From NCBI GenBank assembly GCA_036874045.1, contig CM072336.1, positions 25,619,501 to 25,683,500 on the forward strand: a stretch of 64,000 nucleotides of DNA. Reading direction: 5' to 3'. The DNA comes from Cymodocea nodosa. Lineage: Eukaryota > Streptophyta > Magnoliopsida > Alismatales > Cymodoceaceae. Of the stretch, positions 40,820 through 53,815 are shown one piece after another (position 1 is the stretch's first letter; every line of letters starts with the position of its first letter). Position numbers and translations under genes: made by a program. The notes under the pieces were generated by a model that saw only the letters and a list, made by a program, of their open reading frames with translations, was not told where the DNA came from and searched no databases.

Positions 40820-41993
40820 AAGAGTGGAAAGCATAACATCGGTTTTCATGATATTATTATCCATTGGACCCTAGAATAACAATAGTCGTCAGTAAATGCC
40901 ATTTGTAGCTGATTTTGCGTCCTTTACAAGTCTTCATTAACTTTTCATCGACACTCTCATTTTGTTTATTTTTTTTCCAAATTATCTTTATTTATGTATT
41001 ATTTTTTCTGCCACAGAAAAAATTCTCTTTGTAGTGAATTCAGAAAAGAGAAAGGGCTGTTGATTAAGATTATGTATTCCCCTTGGAGGAAAGAATTCAG
41101 ATGCTTACTTCATATGCGATAAACCCAGAAGATGGAACATTAATTAGCATTTAATGAAATATAATGACTCCATGCTGAAGTATGAAAATCGAAAGTAATG
41201 TTTCGGCGGTAGTTTGATCGGCTGCTAAAATGAATAAATCATTGGTAACCCTTTAAGGCGGTACTTGGGACATGGACGTCGAGGTTCGAGGATCTGCATT
41301 GTTGATGCATAAGAAGTTGAAAAATATGGTTGTGGATGATATCAAAATAATATATCCTAGGGATGTTTGCGTGCCTTAAGGAAAGATATACATGGAACAA
41401 GTGCGGGTGTAAATGAAGTGGACAAGAAGTGAACCTGGAGTACTCGAATTCAAATTTAAAAAATCTGAATTCATAAATTATTTATATCCAACTAAAAAGT
41501 TTAAAAGATATTTTGAAATTTAAGTTTGATTTGGAATCTAGCATAAATAATTAGAAATACAATTAAATGTAAATGGTTTAACAAATATTTTACATGATTC
41601 AATCTTTTAAACTAATTAATCATGTGTTATATGCATGCTTAAGTAAGTTTTGATCATGCTAATTAATCATGTGCTACAAGTTTGATTGTTATTTACATGT
41701 TTTCTAGTGTCATGTTCAGGATGATCATTTATTAATCTAAGTTACTAATTAATTTGGTGGAAATGATTATGGTTAGAAATGATTAAGTTGGGTGAATGTT
41801 GCCACTAACCATTGATTTTCAATCGCTGATTAATTTTTAAAATACATATGATTAAATCTATATTTTTAGTAATGCTATGTTTCTAGGTTTACTTACTATT
41901 CTGGAGTAACCATTCTTAGATTCTGTTATAAAATAATTATGACATGATTTTAAGTTAAACTTTGACATTTGGCAGTGTGTATGTAAGCAACAG

Positions 41994-41995
<2 letters not shown>
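40820..41995. other. 3' flank of PheRS-alpha and start of spacer
   Basis: The first 300 bases should include the 3' UTR and polyadenylation site of the tRNA synthetase gene. AATAAA-like words are several, and none can be chosen. After about 41200 I see no gene; the short duplicated phrase TTAATCATGTG(T/C)TA at 41620 and 41660 is minor. Confidence 0.5.

Positions 41996-42047
<52 letters not shown>
41996..42047. repeat. (TC)26 microsatellite
   Basis: An uninterrupted TC run of about 52 bases ends directly at an ATG. CT runs of this kind are frequent in plant 5' UTRs. Confidence 0.95.
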
Positions 42048-42049
<2 letters not shown>

Positions 42050-42206
42050 GGCCGTCCACCCCGAAGCCCTTGGTCACATTCAGAAAGGCTGTGTAGGGTC
42101 TGCAAGTTGGGAAAGCTGCTACAAACTATTCAAATCTCCCATCTTTGAAAAGAAACAGCTCCAATTGAGAGGCTTTACAAGCCGACTTGATCTCTTCCCA
42201 CTTTAA
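42048..42206 (+). CDS. Small ORF of 52 codons after the CT repeat, hypothetical
   Basis: The ATG follows the TC microsatellite without a gap, and the frame runs to a TAA at 42204-42206. The peptide starts MAVHPEALGHIQKGC and ends TSRLDLFPL, with a balanced residue composition and locally higher GC than the surroundings. I recognise no family, signal peptide or membrane segment. The opposite strand is also fairly open (WEEIKSACKASQLELFLF), so the coding strand is undecided. There is no visible promoter or partner gene, and it could be chance. Confidence 0.22.
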
Positions 42207-43413
42207 CCCGTTGGGTAAATGAGAGTGAACAAACATACGCTGTTAATAATATTTCAATCTCGATCTACTTTACCATGTTTAGACCATCGCATAGCACGAC
42301 AATACAATGTTTAAAAGAATCCAACAATAAGATATATTGGACAATGATAAGTATATTCTAGGAGCAATCAATCATATTGGACAAGGCTCTTAATTGTCAC
42401 AATTTAAACGTCACACACATTGAGAAGAAATGAAGAATGTGTTTGATAGTCTTCCATATATAGTTATGAATGTGAAAGGAAAGATATCATTCACAATTTT
42501 TGTAATCTATATTTTGAAGATATTTTCAATTACCTTCTTCGGTTCAGTGGAGTACGTAATGATTCACTTACAATAATACAAAGCTAGCCAGAGTGGTGGC
42601 CCAGTGTAATATCAGTGAACATATCCTTTTGAGAGGTACAACACTTATTTAATGTCAATTTCAAATAACTTATCATCTCCTAAAAAGTTTCTAATTTCCC
42701 TTACATATGATTAGGTAGATGTTTCCGCTGGAATGAAAAGCTCTCAATGATAATAGAGTAGAACTCCAATTAAGAGGTGCACAGTACATACATGAAGACC
42801 AACTCAGGCCGGCTTTTCTTTTCTAGGATTTTCCTCAGCTGATCATTGATCAGGTCAGCAATAGGCCTCATTTTTGCTTAATTTCTTTTATGGAAGTCGT
42901 CACGCATCTTCGCATGCTAAGGATTAGATTTCGGTTATTTTAGTGCCTAGTAACACATGGGACATTGGAGGGATCAAATTTCCAAAGGGAGAGAAAATTG
43001 CGCAAGACCAAAAATATTGAGGAGTTTAATTTAGACATATCATATTTTTCCTAATTTTATTTTTCTACACTATATATTTAATGCGTGTTCATATTATTAT
43101 ATGATGAATTTACAATCATGTACATAATTCCTTCTTGAAGCTATTTGCTGAACAAATGAGGACTAATTGTACTTTGTTTCTTAAAAGTTCTTTTGCATAT
43201 AATGTATCCATCAATTTATACACATCTTCTTTGTTTCTTTTGATAAAATTGAAATATAATTCATAAGTACTTTGTCGAATAAATAAGCTATAGTATCAGA
43301 ATATTTCTTTTCGTTTTGATAATTATCGTGTCGACTGTTTTAGTACTTTGTGGATATTTTTCCTTATGAAATATGCATTTGATAAATAATCATCGTTGCA
43401 TTATCCCTTGTTG
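42207..43413. other. Spacer without recognised gene
   Basis: AT-rich sequence with only short frames and no family signature. I see nothing in it. Confidence 0.6.
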
Positions 43414-43801
43414 TTTGGGCCAACGTGTTGCTTGTAAGTACCAAAACAATTTCTCTTTTAGTTATTAAGTTATGCAACGCTTGCATAGAAATTGTTTGCA
43501 ATCATAGATAGCTTGACTTAGAGGTAGGCATTCCAGTGGTTTTGGTAGACATGACTTATCAAAGGATCAAGATAGAGCCCATGTACCTTATAAGCCTTGT
43601 AAGATGAAATATATACATAGGTTGAGACATTGCATTCTTCCTCAATGTTTGGGCCAACATGGTGCATGTAAGTATTAAAACCATTCCTCTTTAGTTATTA
43701 AGTTATGCTATGATTGTATAGAAATTGTTTGCTGTCATCATAGACTGGTAGGCATATATTCCAAGGGTTTCGGTAGAGATGACTGACCAAAGGATCAACA
43801 C
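43414..43801. repeat. Tandem duplication, period ~234 bp
   Basis: TTTGGGCCAAC, TAGTTATTAAGTTATGC, ATAGAAATTGTTTGC and CAAAGGATCAA occur in the same order from 43414 and again from 43648, with many point differences. The origin is unknown. Confidence 0.8.
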
Positions 43802-46140
43802 ATGCCTCATGCTTACAAGAGTGAGGAGTTCATCTGTAAAGGACACATGCATCTGTGTAAAGGCGTGCGTGATCTAAAATTTAAACTAATAGATATTTGT
43901 TGCAAGCAAATTTCTCACTACTTCACCTCAAAATTTCAAGTAAAATTAAACAATGTTCATATAAATTTATCAATTAAAAAAACAACTTTCAATATTAAAA
44001 GGTAATTTCCATAGATAGCTTTTGAGTATTATCTTTTGTACCGTAGATATATAAATTTATCAATTAAGTAAAAACAAATGTTATTTACATGACATACCTT
44101 AATTACGTATATATGGTTGTTGCTTGATCGGCAAAATAATGGCAGTACTTAATGTATTCCAAATCAGCCTTATGTGGTAGGATTATGATCACATTATTGT
44201 TATTATTGTACGTATACAACGTTTTTCAAAAAAGAAGCCTGTTAATTAAACTTATCAATGGAGAAAGTTGGATGGTGAGTCCGTACTAAAATTTTCACCA
44301 TCTCTTTCTTGCAAATCCGAATTTAATGAAGTTCAAAGATTCTAAATACCTAAAGAAAAAACCTTAATCTTGAAAGTAAGTAAGCTTACTTGTAGAAAAT
44401 TAAAATTTCAGTCATGAATGGCTTTGCCATGCATGAATCTGCAGATTCGACAGACTGACATGGACTGCTCATCCTATCTCTTCACACCAACCTGCCGGCT
44501 TTTACATGATGGCACAGCATGGCGTCGGAGGTCCCCCACCTGTTTACCTCTTCCAACGGCAGCTTCCTCCTTTTCCTGCAATCGTGCAGTAACTTTGTCA
44601 ACCACCATCTCCAAAAAAATTAACTGCAATTCGATCCGTAGTACTGTTCTTCTGGCATGCGTTCTTCTTGTATATTTAATTATAATGTCGATCGGATCGG
44701 AGGGGGAATCGTTGATTAATCAATCCCTCCCTTACCTACAGTTGATGATTTGATTGTCTCGTGTAGAGTCATCGATCGATGCAGAGAGAATATGAGAAGA
44801 GAAGAGGAGATGGAGCCCCTAAGATTCAATATTTCTATTGTATTAGAACATAAAATCGTATATATATGCTAGCTGTACATGATCTGTGGGGAAATGAGGG
44901 GTTGAAAGGGTGCATTTTTAGAAAGACCAGTGAAAGATGACGTGCCACTCAGGTCTTTTAAGGCACATTATCCAATAATGGCGGTGAAGGAGAAAGTGAA
45001 CTGAAGGAGGACATGCTTTGGTCCCCTCTTCTTCCATGCAGGGAAAAGGGTGGCAGGAAGCTCAGGGGTACGTGTTCAGATCCCTAGCTATCATCATCCA
45101 TCCTTTTGACCATTGGTCTCCTTTCTTCCACCACACTTTCCTCCCCTCTCTCTCTGTCCTTCGTCAAAGTAAAAGACAGTAGGTGAAACACCAGCACTAC
45201 TACCCTCTTCCACTTCCTCCTGGCATTGAATATGTTTGGATGGTGCTGCATGGAGATCGGGAAGGGACATGTACGCAATTGTGGGTGGGGTATTGACATA
45301 TACATTGGGCAGTAGCTCATCCAGGGGGCCTTATCCACAGTGTCTTGATGGTGCTGAAGGCCTTTCTGTCATCAGCAAATTAAAGATCCTTCCATGTGTT
45401 TTGTGTTAGAGGAGTTTTACGTTGGTAAAAATAAAGATAAAATTAGTATAATAAATTCTTTTAATTACTGTCAATTAATTTTAAATTGAAATTTTAACGT
45501 TTAGATTACATTCAATACTAGCAGAAAGGAATGGGTAGCATGTTGATGCATACAACATGTTCGACTAAATATCCCAAAGAAGAACTTCTAGACTTATGTT
45601 CGATTGAATGATGTTGGACTGGATGATGCTATTTAATTTTGCTTCTGAATTTTATGAGATGATATTCTTCAGTTGATTCCAAGGGAAAAACTTATATTTT
45701 TTTCTCATCTATATCAATTTTTTTTTAAAAAAAATGCGGGATTGATAAGTTGAGATATTGTAGTTAGCGAAGAGTTTGTTTGTTTTTTTCTTGGTATTGC
45801 TGGTTAAGAGTTTGACACAAAGAAATTTCTCATTCAAAAAATGTACGGTCTTCTTGGTTAAAACCATTTCTCAATCTTATAATAAATGTGTGTGATTGTG
45901 TCTTTTCTACAAATGATTTATATATATATATATATGAATATGTATTTGGACATGTAGTCTTTTGCATGCATGATTTGGCTTCGTACATGGAAACGCGTGT
46001 AAACAAACGGTGCTTTAGAAGCTTGAAGTGAGTATATTCTCGCTCAAGAGATGAGAGAATCCTTTCATCGGAGGATATATGAAGAATCTGTGGTGAATCG
46101 ACATAAAGATTGAGGACCGGCAATCTGATTAAATAATGCA
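43802..46140. other. Spacer without recognised gene
   Basis: Two longer frames, 44418-44753 (plus) and 45084-45338 (minus), have no family signature. The region 44440-45360 is less AT-rich than its surroundings and could be an unannotated transcript or promoter. I cannot support a call. Confidence 0.5.
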
Positions 46141-46147
46141 GTGCCAT

Positions 46148-46208
46148 CCAACATGTTTGCAGTATGGATGTTGGGAGGGAGAATCCTTAGGGTTGGCAAA
46201 CATGTTGG
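46148..46208. repeat. Perfect 13-bp inverted repeat with 35-base loop
   Basis: CCAACATGTTTGC (46148-46160) and GCAAACATGTTGG (46196-46208) are exact reverse complements. Pairing does not continue outside. Confidence 0.7.
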
Positions 46209-46919
46209 TTTCCGACAAGGAGCTCGATGGTACGTGGTCGCTTCTGCTGGGGGCTTTTGTCCATAAAAAGTGCCTTCTCTGTAAGTAAGAAAGTTACCAC
46301 CCCTTGATTTATATATCTTTGTTTGCACCCACCCCTAAATGAAAAATTCTGACTCGTTCTTTGTATTCCATGAAACGTTCCAAGGGAAATTTGATCGTCA
46401 TTTACTAATGACTTGGACGTCCATAATGGGTATGCAGGGAAGGTTACTATTTGGATGGCCCCACGTTGAGTGAAATGAGAAGAGATCGAATCTAAGCTCA
46501 TATAATGATAGATTTTTTCACTTACTACGTACTGAATTAAATAATTTTGAATTGAAATTTTATATGATATCAAAATAAGTAAGATGCATCTATCTGATTT
46601 AATAGACAGATACTTGTAGATTTAAGATATGCTACAAGTGGTAGTGTTATAAGACGGTACCACATCAGATGAAGTACAGATAGAACCTAACTTATATAAT
46701 GATATATAGATTTCTTTACTCAATACTAATTAATTGATTTTAAGTGAGGAATTTTATAGATTGTTTTCACCTGTTTCTTCACGATCCATTATTCTTTCAC
46801 CTTAAACTACAATTTTTACTTTTTTTTCCCGTTGAATCTGTGGAGTAGCTAGTGGGCATCTTACTCAGAATTGATTAACTTCAAGTAAGATGCTTGCATC
46901 AAGTCAAAAATTTCGGCTA

Positions 46920-46934
46920 GAGAAAGAGGGAGAG

Positions 46935-46966
<32 letters not shown>

Positions 46967-46968
46967 AT
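46920..46968. repeat. Compound GA/GT microsatellite
   Basis: GAGAAAGAGGGAGAGAGAGA, then six GT units, then GA units again. A TA/TG compound repeat lies nearby at 47443-47473. Confidence 0.85.
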
Positions 46969-46979
46969 CAATATCGGAA

Positions 46980-47540
46980 TCATTGTACAGCAAAAATAGC
47001 ATCAAGACAAAAAAAGATTCTTAGGGGCATCTTTAATGGAAAGTTCAAGTTCATGCATGTAAACGTTGCGCAAAGACAAAGAATTCCAAAACCATGCACG
47101 TCCTTCACAGGCTCAATAATGCAAGCGCTGCCTGCAAAGCTTTCATGGCGTGGGTGAAGAATGCTGTTGGGTTTGAACATGCACGGTACGTCGATGCATG
47201 AAAGAAGAAGGAGGAGGGCAGGTGGGGGCCGTGTGTAACAAACCTCTGCTACAATCGTCCTCCCCAAGTCACACCATGCAAACTCAATGCCAGCAACCTA
47301 GGGATGTGACGCGTGTCAGTAATCGTATTATAAAATGTCATATCAAGATTAAATTTTATACATAGTTTACTGTGAGACTCAATAGAACAAATAGATATAC
47401 CGAAGAATGCTGTAAATGCTCAGCAAAGATGTTCTCTCTCGATATATATATATATATGTGTGTGTATGTGTGTGTTCGATTTTTCTCTTCCATGTTTAAA
47501 AATAATATGGTATTATGGTGCATATTATCATGAAAAATTC
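46980..47540. other. Spacer without recognised gene
   Basis: A 95-codon minus-strand frame (46980-47267) has slightly higher GC than the flanks but no family signature. I see nothing else. Confidence 0.5.
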
Positions 47541-47544
47541 ATTT

Positions 47545-47633
47545 ATTGATATTGTATCGAAGCATTTAACACATAGAACTCTTCAACACAGAACAATAGT
47601 TCTCTGTGTTGAATGCTTCAATACAATATCAAT
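47545..47633. ncRNA. Long-arm hairpin, candidate small-RNA precursor or fold-back repeat
   Basis: The arms 47545-47580 and 47598-47633 are 36 bases each and match as reverse complements at 33 positions. They start with ATTGATATTGTAT and include GAAGCATT and AACACA, with a 17-base loop. Size and near-perfect pairing fit a plant small-RNA foldback or the remains of a tiny MITE. The sequence does not match a conserved miRNA family that I know. Confidence 0.45.
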
Positions 47634-47639
47634 AGTTTG

Positions 47640-50600
47640 AATAGTATCAAAGTGATAAAATGCACAAGTAAAATAACTTTCACCACATGGGGGTCTATCT
47701 TGTCCTTTCCTTTTCTTCTCTAGAATTATCTTGGTATTGCATGTACTCATCCCAATCCTCCTCGATCATCCTCCATTTCATCATACCAATGAAATGAAAT
47801 TGCAAGTAAAAGCCTAATAGGATTAATAACCAACTTTAAAAAACTAAAATAAATTACATAATATAAAATTTTACCCCAATCATCAGTGGAGTAAGGAGGT
47901 AGATAAACGGATAGATAATAAAGTAAAAATTTAAATCCTTACCCTTTTAAATATGGTGGAGTAAGGTAGACGATAATACAAATCCATCCCATTTACATAC
48001 CTAACGACAATGCAAGATATCAACCAAATAAGCAAAACAGTGCCATAATTTATAATTTATATGCATGAGACCTGATCTATTCCTCTGGAGAACTCGAGTT
48101 CTGGACTTGACAGTTGATCTGTTTCTTCTATTTTAAAAATAAAGAGAAGTGTATTATAAATACATAGATATTTCTGTATATTTTGATTTTTTTTTCAGCT
48201 GTAGAGAAAAATTTAAAATGACCGCAAATTAGGTTGCGTGTGTAAAATTTCACGTGTAAGGGTTGGACAAGAAAACATTAGCCACCTATCCTCGCTGGAT
48301 GGCGGAGATCATTGGGAGTTGTTTTTGAAGACTAAAGAAGTGATGTTTACTAGATGAGAAAAATATACAATTATCACTCACTTAGAATCTGTGCACAGGT
48401 TATTGACTTCCTTGCTTTTCTTATAACGAGAAAATGAGATTGTGGATACTTATAGTTAAGAATGTTGTAGATGCTCATCCCATAAATTAAATATATTAAC
48501 TTAAAAAGGAGACTGGTGATGAAGATTACATTTAAAATAAATAGATATTTTTTTATTATAAATATTTATTTTAGATACGGTCTCTAATATTGACAGATTT
48601 TAAGTTATGTATGTAAATTGTAAGATAATTTTTAGATGTAAATGCTTATAACAACATCAAAACTCTTCTTATGATACAGATGACCATCTCACCCCTCATG
48701 AAGCAAAAGGCGACCATTCTAAATACAGTATCGCCAGTATTGAACTACACATATTTTTTTAGAGTGTGAGAGAAAGGGCTGGTCAAATGACAAAGAAAAA
48801 GGTGGCAAGGGAAGTCAATTCACCATACCCCACATCCACAAGTATCTGCATAAAAGTTAGCTGCAAAATAGGAAGCTGTCGATGGTGCAGGGAACCATTT
48901 GGAAGAAACATCAGCCGTCTCCTTTTAGCACCATGAGAAAAAGGACCATAGACAGACCCATGTTCATTTTGTTTCCAATAATCTCACAAGATCCCCACCG
49001 CTGAGGGTCTCTTTATCATATTTATATATTCCTCAGACATCGAAGGGTCTCATGAATGTGTTATATATCAATCAATCTCTTCCCCCCCACACAAGAAAAC
49101 GAATAATCAAGCAAAGGACTGATTTTCTCTTCTTTTCTCTTTTTTCATTGTTTTGTTGGGTGTGGGTTAACCAAGATCTAGGGCAAGTAAGGGGATCGAA
49201 GTGAAAATGGATGGGTGGAGACATGCAGGTTGGATGGTTTGCAATGAATGAAAGGCACAAGCTTGTGGGCTCCAAGACTAACCTGGCAGATGAAGAGAGC
49301 ATGTGAAGGAGTAAGATGGTGGGGACACTGTGAAATGAATGTCTCATACATCTACGGTACTCCTTGTGGAAGCGTATCTGTGGAGCACAACTCAATCAAA
49401 TTCTGAAAGATTGGAAGGATGGAAGGAGGTGGAGGAGAGGACACATCAGTCCCTGTGGGAATTGGGAACTTGTTCTTTTGGCCAGCACATGTCAAATTTG
49501 GAATGAACGCATGGTAAAAACAAGACACTGTTTTGAAAAGCAAGAGCGAGAAGGAGAAGGGATTGGGCCCAACAGATGATGCCACAGATCTTACTTGGTC
49601 AAGCTGCAGACTGTCATTGATACAGTTACAATAATTCTCTTCTTCCTTTCTCTCCTCCTCTTCTTTTCTGGATATGTGTACGTGGGTGACAACATTAAGG
49701 TCACTGGAATCCACACTATATGGTCGGGTTCCACCTCATAGCAAAAGGTCACTGGAATCAGCAGTCATGTGATGTCATTTTATAGGATAAAGAAATGCAA
49801 AAATACAAAAGACAGTCTGCATATATAATAGCAAAAGGCACAAATAGCGTAAATGTTACAATCTCATGCATAAATGTTACAGTTGTGCAATGGAAAAGAC
49901 TGGGTGCGTAATAGCAGAAGACTAATTTATGTTAGTAATCCATCAATAATATTCCAATATATCTCCCAGAAGTTAAGAAAAGTTGAGCGTGAGAAGGATA
50001 TGGCCAAACATAAATTTATTATTAAGTTACATCCCGAATGACCAATGACGATCAAACCATGCATTCAGTATGTACTCAATGAAATATATAATCTAGTCGT
50101 GCAGAACAAGTTGATTTTTGCCCAACCGACAAATTAACTGGAACTAGTCAATTCAACAAAATATTTGGAAAATTAGAAAATGCAAGGAACTGTAAAATTT
50201 GAAACAGATATGGGGCGCCTTAATGATAATAAGCAATCAAAAAGAATAAATTCCTAATATGGGTATAAAATGTAAGAAGAGGAAAGAGGTAGAAATATTT
50301 ATAAATAGAAGAAGATTGAGCTGAGACAACCAACACATATAAGCTTGTAATGAACATTATTGAAAACGATTTTAACATCAGACAACATCATGACTGCAAA
50401 AGTAACCTACAATTGAAAGTAACCTAGATGATCCTTGATAATAGTAGAACTGTTTGTTTGTGTAATTCTGCGCTCTATTGCTATCACATCCCCATAGATT
50501 TCATGCTTGAAAGCATCAACTCCCTTATTCTTGATTTCAATGCAAATAGTGGTAGAATTAAAAAAACATAGATAACTTAGACGAATTCCTATCAACAACA

Positions 50601-51720
50601 AAGAAAGCTTGCTATCAAAGCTATGTGCAACACAAATATAAGATACAAACACGTTCATTTTTCAAAAACAATACAAGAGGTAAGACGTATCATTGTTTCA
50701 CAAAATGACTGTTTAAATGTTCTTAGGCCCAATCCACTTAGTTTTCGGGAAATTAAAAAAGGAAAATGATTCACGACCTTTTTTAAATGATCATTCACAT
50801 TTTTTGTCATTTGACATTGACACGAAAAGACAAATCTAGTGCACAAGGTTTTGTCACCAATGTGGCATTTAAGGAGGGTCCATCTACTGAATGGTTGTTT
50901 CCACAAATGCATGATATCCATCGTTTAAGGAGGTTGTCTGATATCCACGAACGTACCTTAATTTATATTTACATATAAAGGTGCATCATTGACCAAATAG
51001 TATGCCAAGATGATTCAAATATTTAATATGTAGTGTTTAGGTCGTATCCATGGAATTAAACATTGAAACATGTCGGTATGTGTTGCTGGCAATTTTGATA
51101 CAACAAAGATTTACCAATATGTGTTGGTGTTCCAACGTAATGAAGTCCAATATGAAATCAAAGTTGGATTCCTTAGTCATCTATATATGATCAGGCATTG
51201 ACAAAAGCAATAAACTTTTTTTCGATTAGTATGCAGCACATGCTAAAACAAATTGATACCATAAAAAAAAAAAAAAAAAAACTATAGGCAACACAATTAA
51301 ATGAATTGGCAATTTTCAACGAGAAGAAGGTAAATGTAATAAAACCAATTGTGGAAGGTGATGGTACAGAAATCATCAATAAACCAAGTTTGGAATTATT
51401 TCTTCTTTGTAATATTTTAGAAAAAAACATTTCACCTTCTTCTTCTAAACCCTATTAATCCTCCTTCAAGCCTCTATTGCAAGCGAAAACTTGTTGGGCT
51501 CCTCTCCAAACGTGTCTTCATGTATATAGAATGGATTGGGAGGAACTCCACTATGGTTTGCATTGGAACTGCTTTATCATTGGTTAGACGAAGGAGATAT
51601 GGTTGAATAGGGAGATGGGTGCTTGAGGGTTTCAAGATAGATTGATCAAGTAAGGGGTTAGAAATATTAATATTCGTGCATATAGGGTTTATTAATTTAT
51701 AAGCTAAGGTTTTTGTGATG
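47640..51720. other. Spacer without recognised gene
   Basis: Frames at 49072-49395, 49352-49714 and 50655-50921 (minus) have no family resemblance and overlap low-complexity sequence. AAGGTCACTGGAATC occurs twice (about 49698 and 49745). A poly-A run lies at 51264-51281. I see no gene. Confidence 0.55.
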
Positions 51721-51779
51721 GACATAAGATATAATGTAAACATCTAATATATGTCAATCTATTCTCCAAAAAACTTCTA

Positions 51780-53815
51780 ACGAAAAGGAAAATGAAAATT
51801 TGTAATGGGAAGGAAAAAGAAAATTCTAAGAAGGATTTAATGCACGATGGAAAGTTCTGATGGAAATTTTGATGAAAGGTTAATACATAACAGAAAGGAA
51901 ATGATGAAAAGAAGAAAATCAATCAAACAATCCAATTATTTCTTACAAATAATATTCAAATATCCTAAATACATCTCAATTTAAATATTACAGGAATATC
52001 AAGCAGTTCTTTCATCTCACATTGATATCATCATATCTTCGCGCATCTTATCTGTCATTTATTTTCTTTGTTCTTGAGTCATTCGAACTTGTGCATTGCT
52101 TTGCATATGTATCTCTCCTATTGGTTGTATGCCATCAATAATATTTAACTCTTCCAACTCATCTTGCAAGTATTCAAGTAAATCTTCTTTATTAGTCTTA
52201 CGAATAAAATTATGAAGCGAAAAAAATACAATGACAATCTTCACTTGTGTTTCATATGGATATGGTATCTGACCATATAATATTGAGAATCGATGTTTAA
52301 CACCTCTAAACGTATGCTCAATGACTATTCTCAGTTGTGAATGACTGTAGTTGAAATTCTCTACAACATTATGAGGAACTTTATCATCAACATAATCAGA
52401 TAGATGGTATCTTACACCTCGATATAGACAAATATATTCTAGTCGATTTGGATATCCAGCATCAACTAAGTAAAACTTGTATAAAAAAAAATTGGTATAG
52501 TGATGTCTTCATAATTTCTAGAAGTAGGAAACACATTTACCTGGTAGAACTTGAAAACCATTAGGTCTAGTAATTACATCTTGGAGAATGCAAGCATTAG
52601 TAGTTGATCATTCCCAACCAGCTAAAATATATGTAAATTCCATATCAAAATTACATGCTGCCATTACATTTTGAGATAATTCACCTTTTCTATTCCTAAA
52701 TCTTGTTGTTTCTTGTTCATAAATAGTTTTTTTGATATGTGTACCATCAATAGCTCCAATGCAATCTTGTAAACATGCAATTTTATTTTGATATTGATTA
52801 AAATACATTAAAGATAAGGAAATTACAAAAGTAACAATGTACCTTAAAATATGGGTATACATTTGAGTTTTGATGAATTCGACTTGGTGTTTCAGATGAA
52901 AGTCTTGTTAAAAGCACATAATTTAGTTGTAATACAACATTCAAGACTTTATTAAAATATTTACTAATTGTCCAACTTGATCAACTAAATCATTTTGTAG
53001 TTACTCTATATCTTTAATTTTGCTCAATTGTCACGAGGAACATGGCAAACTTTTCTTTTACATTGATATTGTTGGTATCTTTCAGGACTTCTTCCCTCCT
53101 CATTAATTCACAAAAACCCTTGAAAACACTTTGACTCATTTTATAAATCTTTCGATAATTGTAAACTTGATGTAGTAAAGGTCTAGTAATCTTCTTATAT
53201 ATTCTGTATCTTCTTTACTATAAATACGACTTGTACTTGAAAACAAAGTTAAGGTACTTGCAATCCTTCCTAAAATATTCTAAAAAGTAAATAGATGTCT
53301 TCGCCTTCTTCTAGCTTGTTCTTCCTCTTCTTCAAATAACATCAATGTGTCATTTACTAGTTTGAAAAAATTCTCTTCAAAATTCATTGTCACCTACAAA
53401 ATAATATAGACCAAAGGAGGACATCAACATCAACTTCATGTTCAAATATATTACAAGGTTGTGTAAAAATAAACATACTACATGAAATCATTCCACAATT
53501 AATAGAACATAACAAAATATGATAAACAAACATATGACATAATATCATTCTACATTTCAAGTTCAAATAAAAAGCACATGACATCAAACATCTAATACAA
53601 AAAAAAACATCTAAACTATCTTTAGTCTTCCATCTTTTCTAAGTGAAAATTTAACCATCTTTGTCACATTTCTTTTGGAATTGACAGAAATATTTTATTG
53701 ATTTCTTACTTTTAGAATAATTGACTAGTTTTATATCGATCAGTCATAAATAGATCTTTAATCTCAAATATTACTGTAATAGCTTCATCTAAAAAAGACT
53801 GAGACGATAACTACA
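51780..53815 (-). mobile_element. PIF/Harbinger copy 2, truncated at the ORF1 side
   Basis: This minus-strand relative of the element at 6390-11788 contains the end of ORF1 (about 53628-53812, same residues as the copy 1 tail), the inter-ORF spacer, the whole transposase frame and part of the 3' subterminal region (AACTTTCCAT, GTGCATTAAATCCTTCTTAG-like words). The N-terminal part of ORF1, the left end and a clean right terminal repeat are missing. It is more decayed than copy 1 at the ends but retains some residues that copy 1 lost. Confidence 0.85.
52059..53387 (-). pseudogene. PIF/Harbinger DDE transposase, copy 2
   Basis: The start codon is at 53387-53385, giving the same MNFEE start as copy 1. 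DCIGAIDGTHIKKTIYEQET and FRNRKGELSQNVMAACNFD (52640-52770), the DAGYPNRLEY block (52440-52470) and the tail LHNFIRKTNKEDLLEYLQDE (52160-52220) are preserved. The first-intron donor is an intact GT (AAG|GTACATT), and GQIPYPY is intact where copy 1 has a stop. An in-frame TAG near 53303 lies where copy 1 has TGA, and TAA at about 52059 replaces a GAA codon, truncating the C-terminus. Frameshifts occur elsewhere. Confidence 0.82.

Noticed and set aside
44418..44753. 111-codon plus-strand ORF
   Set aside because: No family signature, unusual composition and no supporting exon or promoter evidence; kept only as a note in the spacer entry.
45330..45400. A stretch resembling miR172 (TCTTGATGGTGCTG)
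   Set aside because: Mismatches to the mature miRNA and no complementary arm nearby.
50655..50978. Overlapping frames on both strands
   Set aside because: No match to a family; plausibly an old transposon fragment but I cannot support it.
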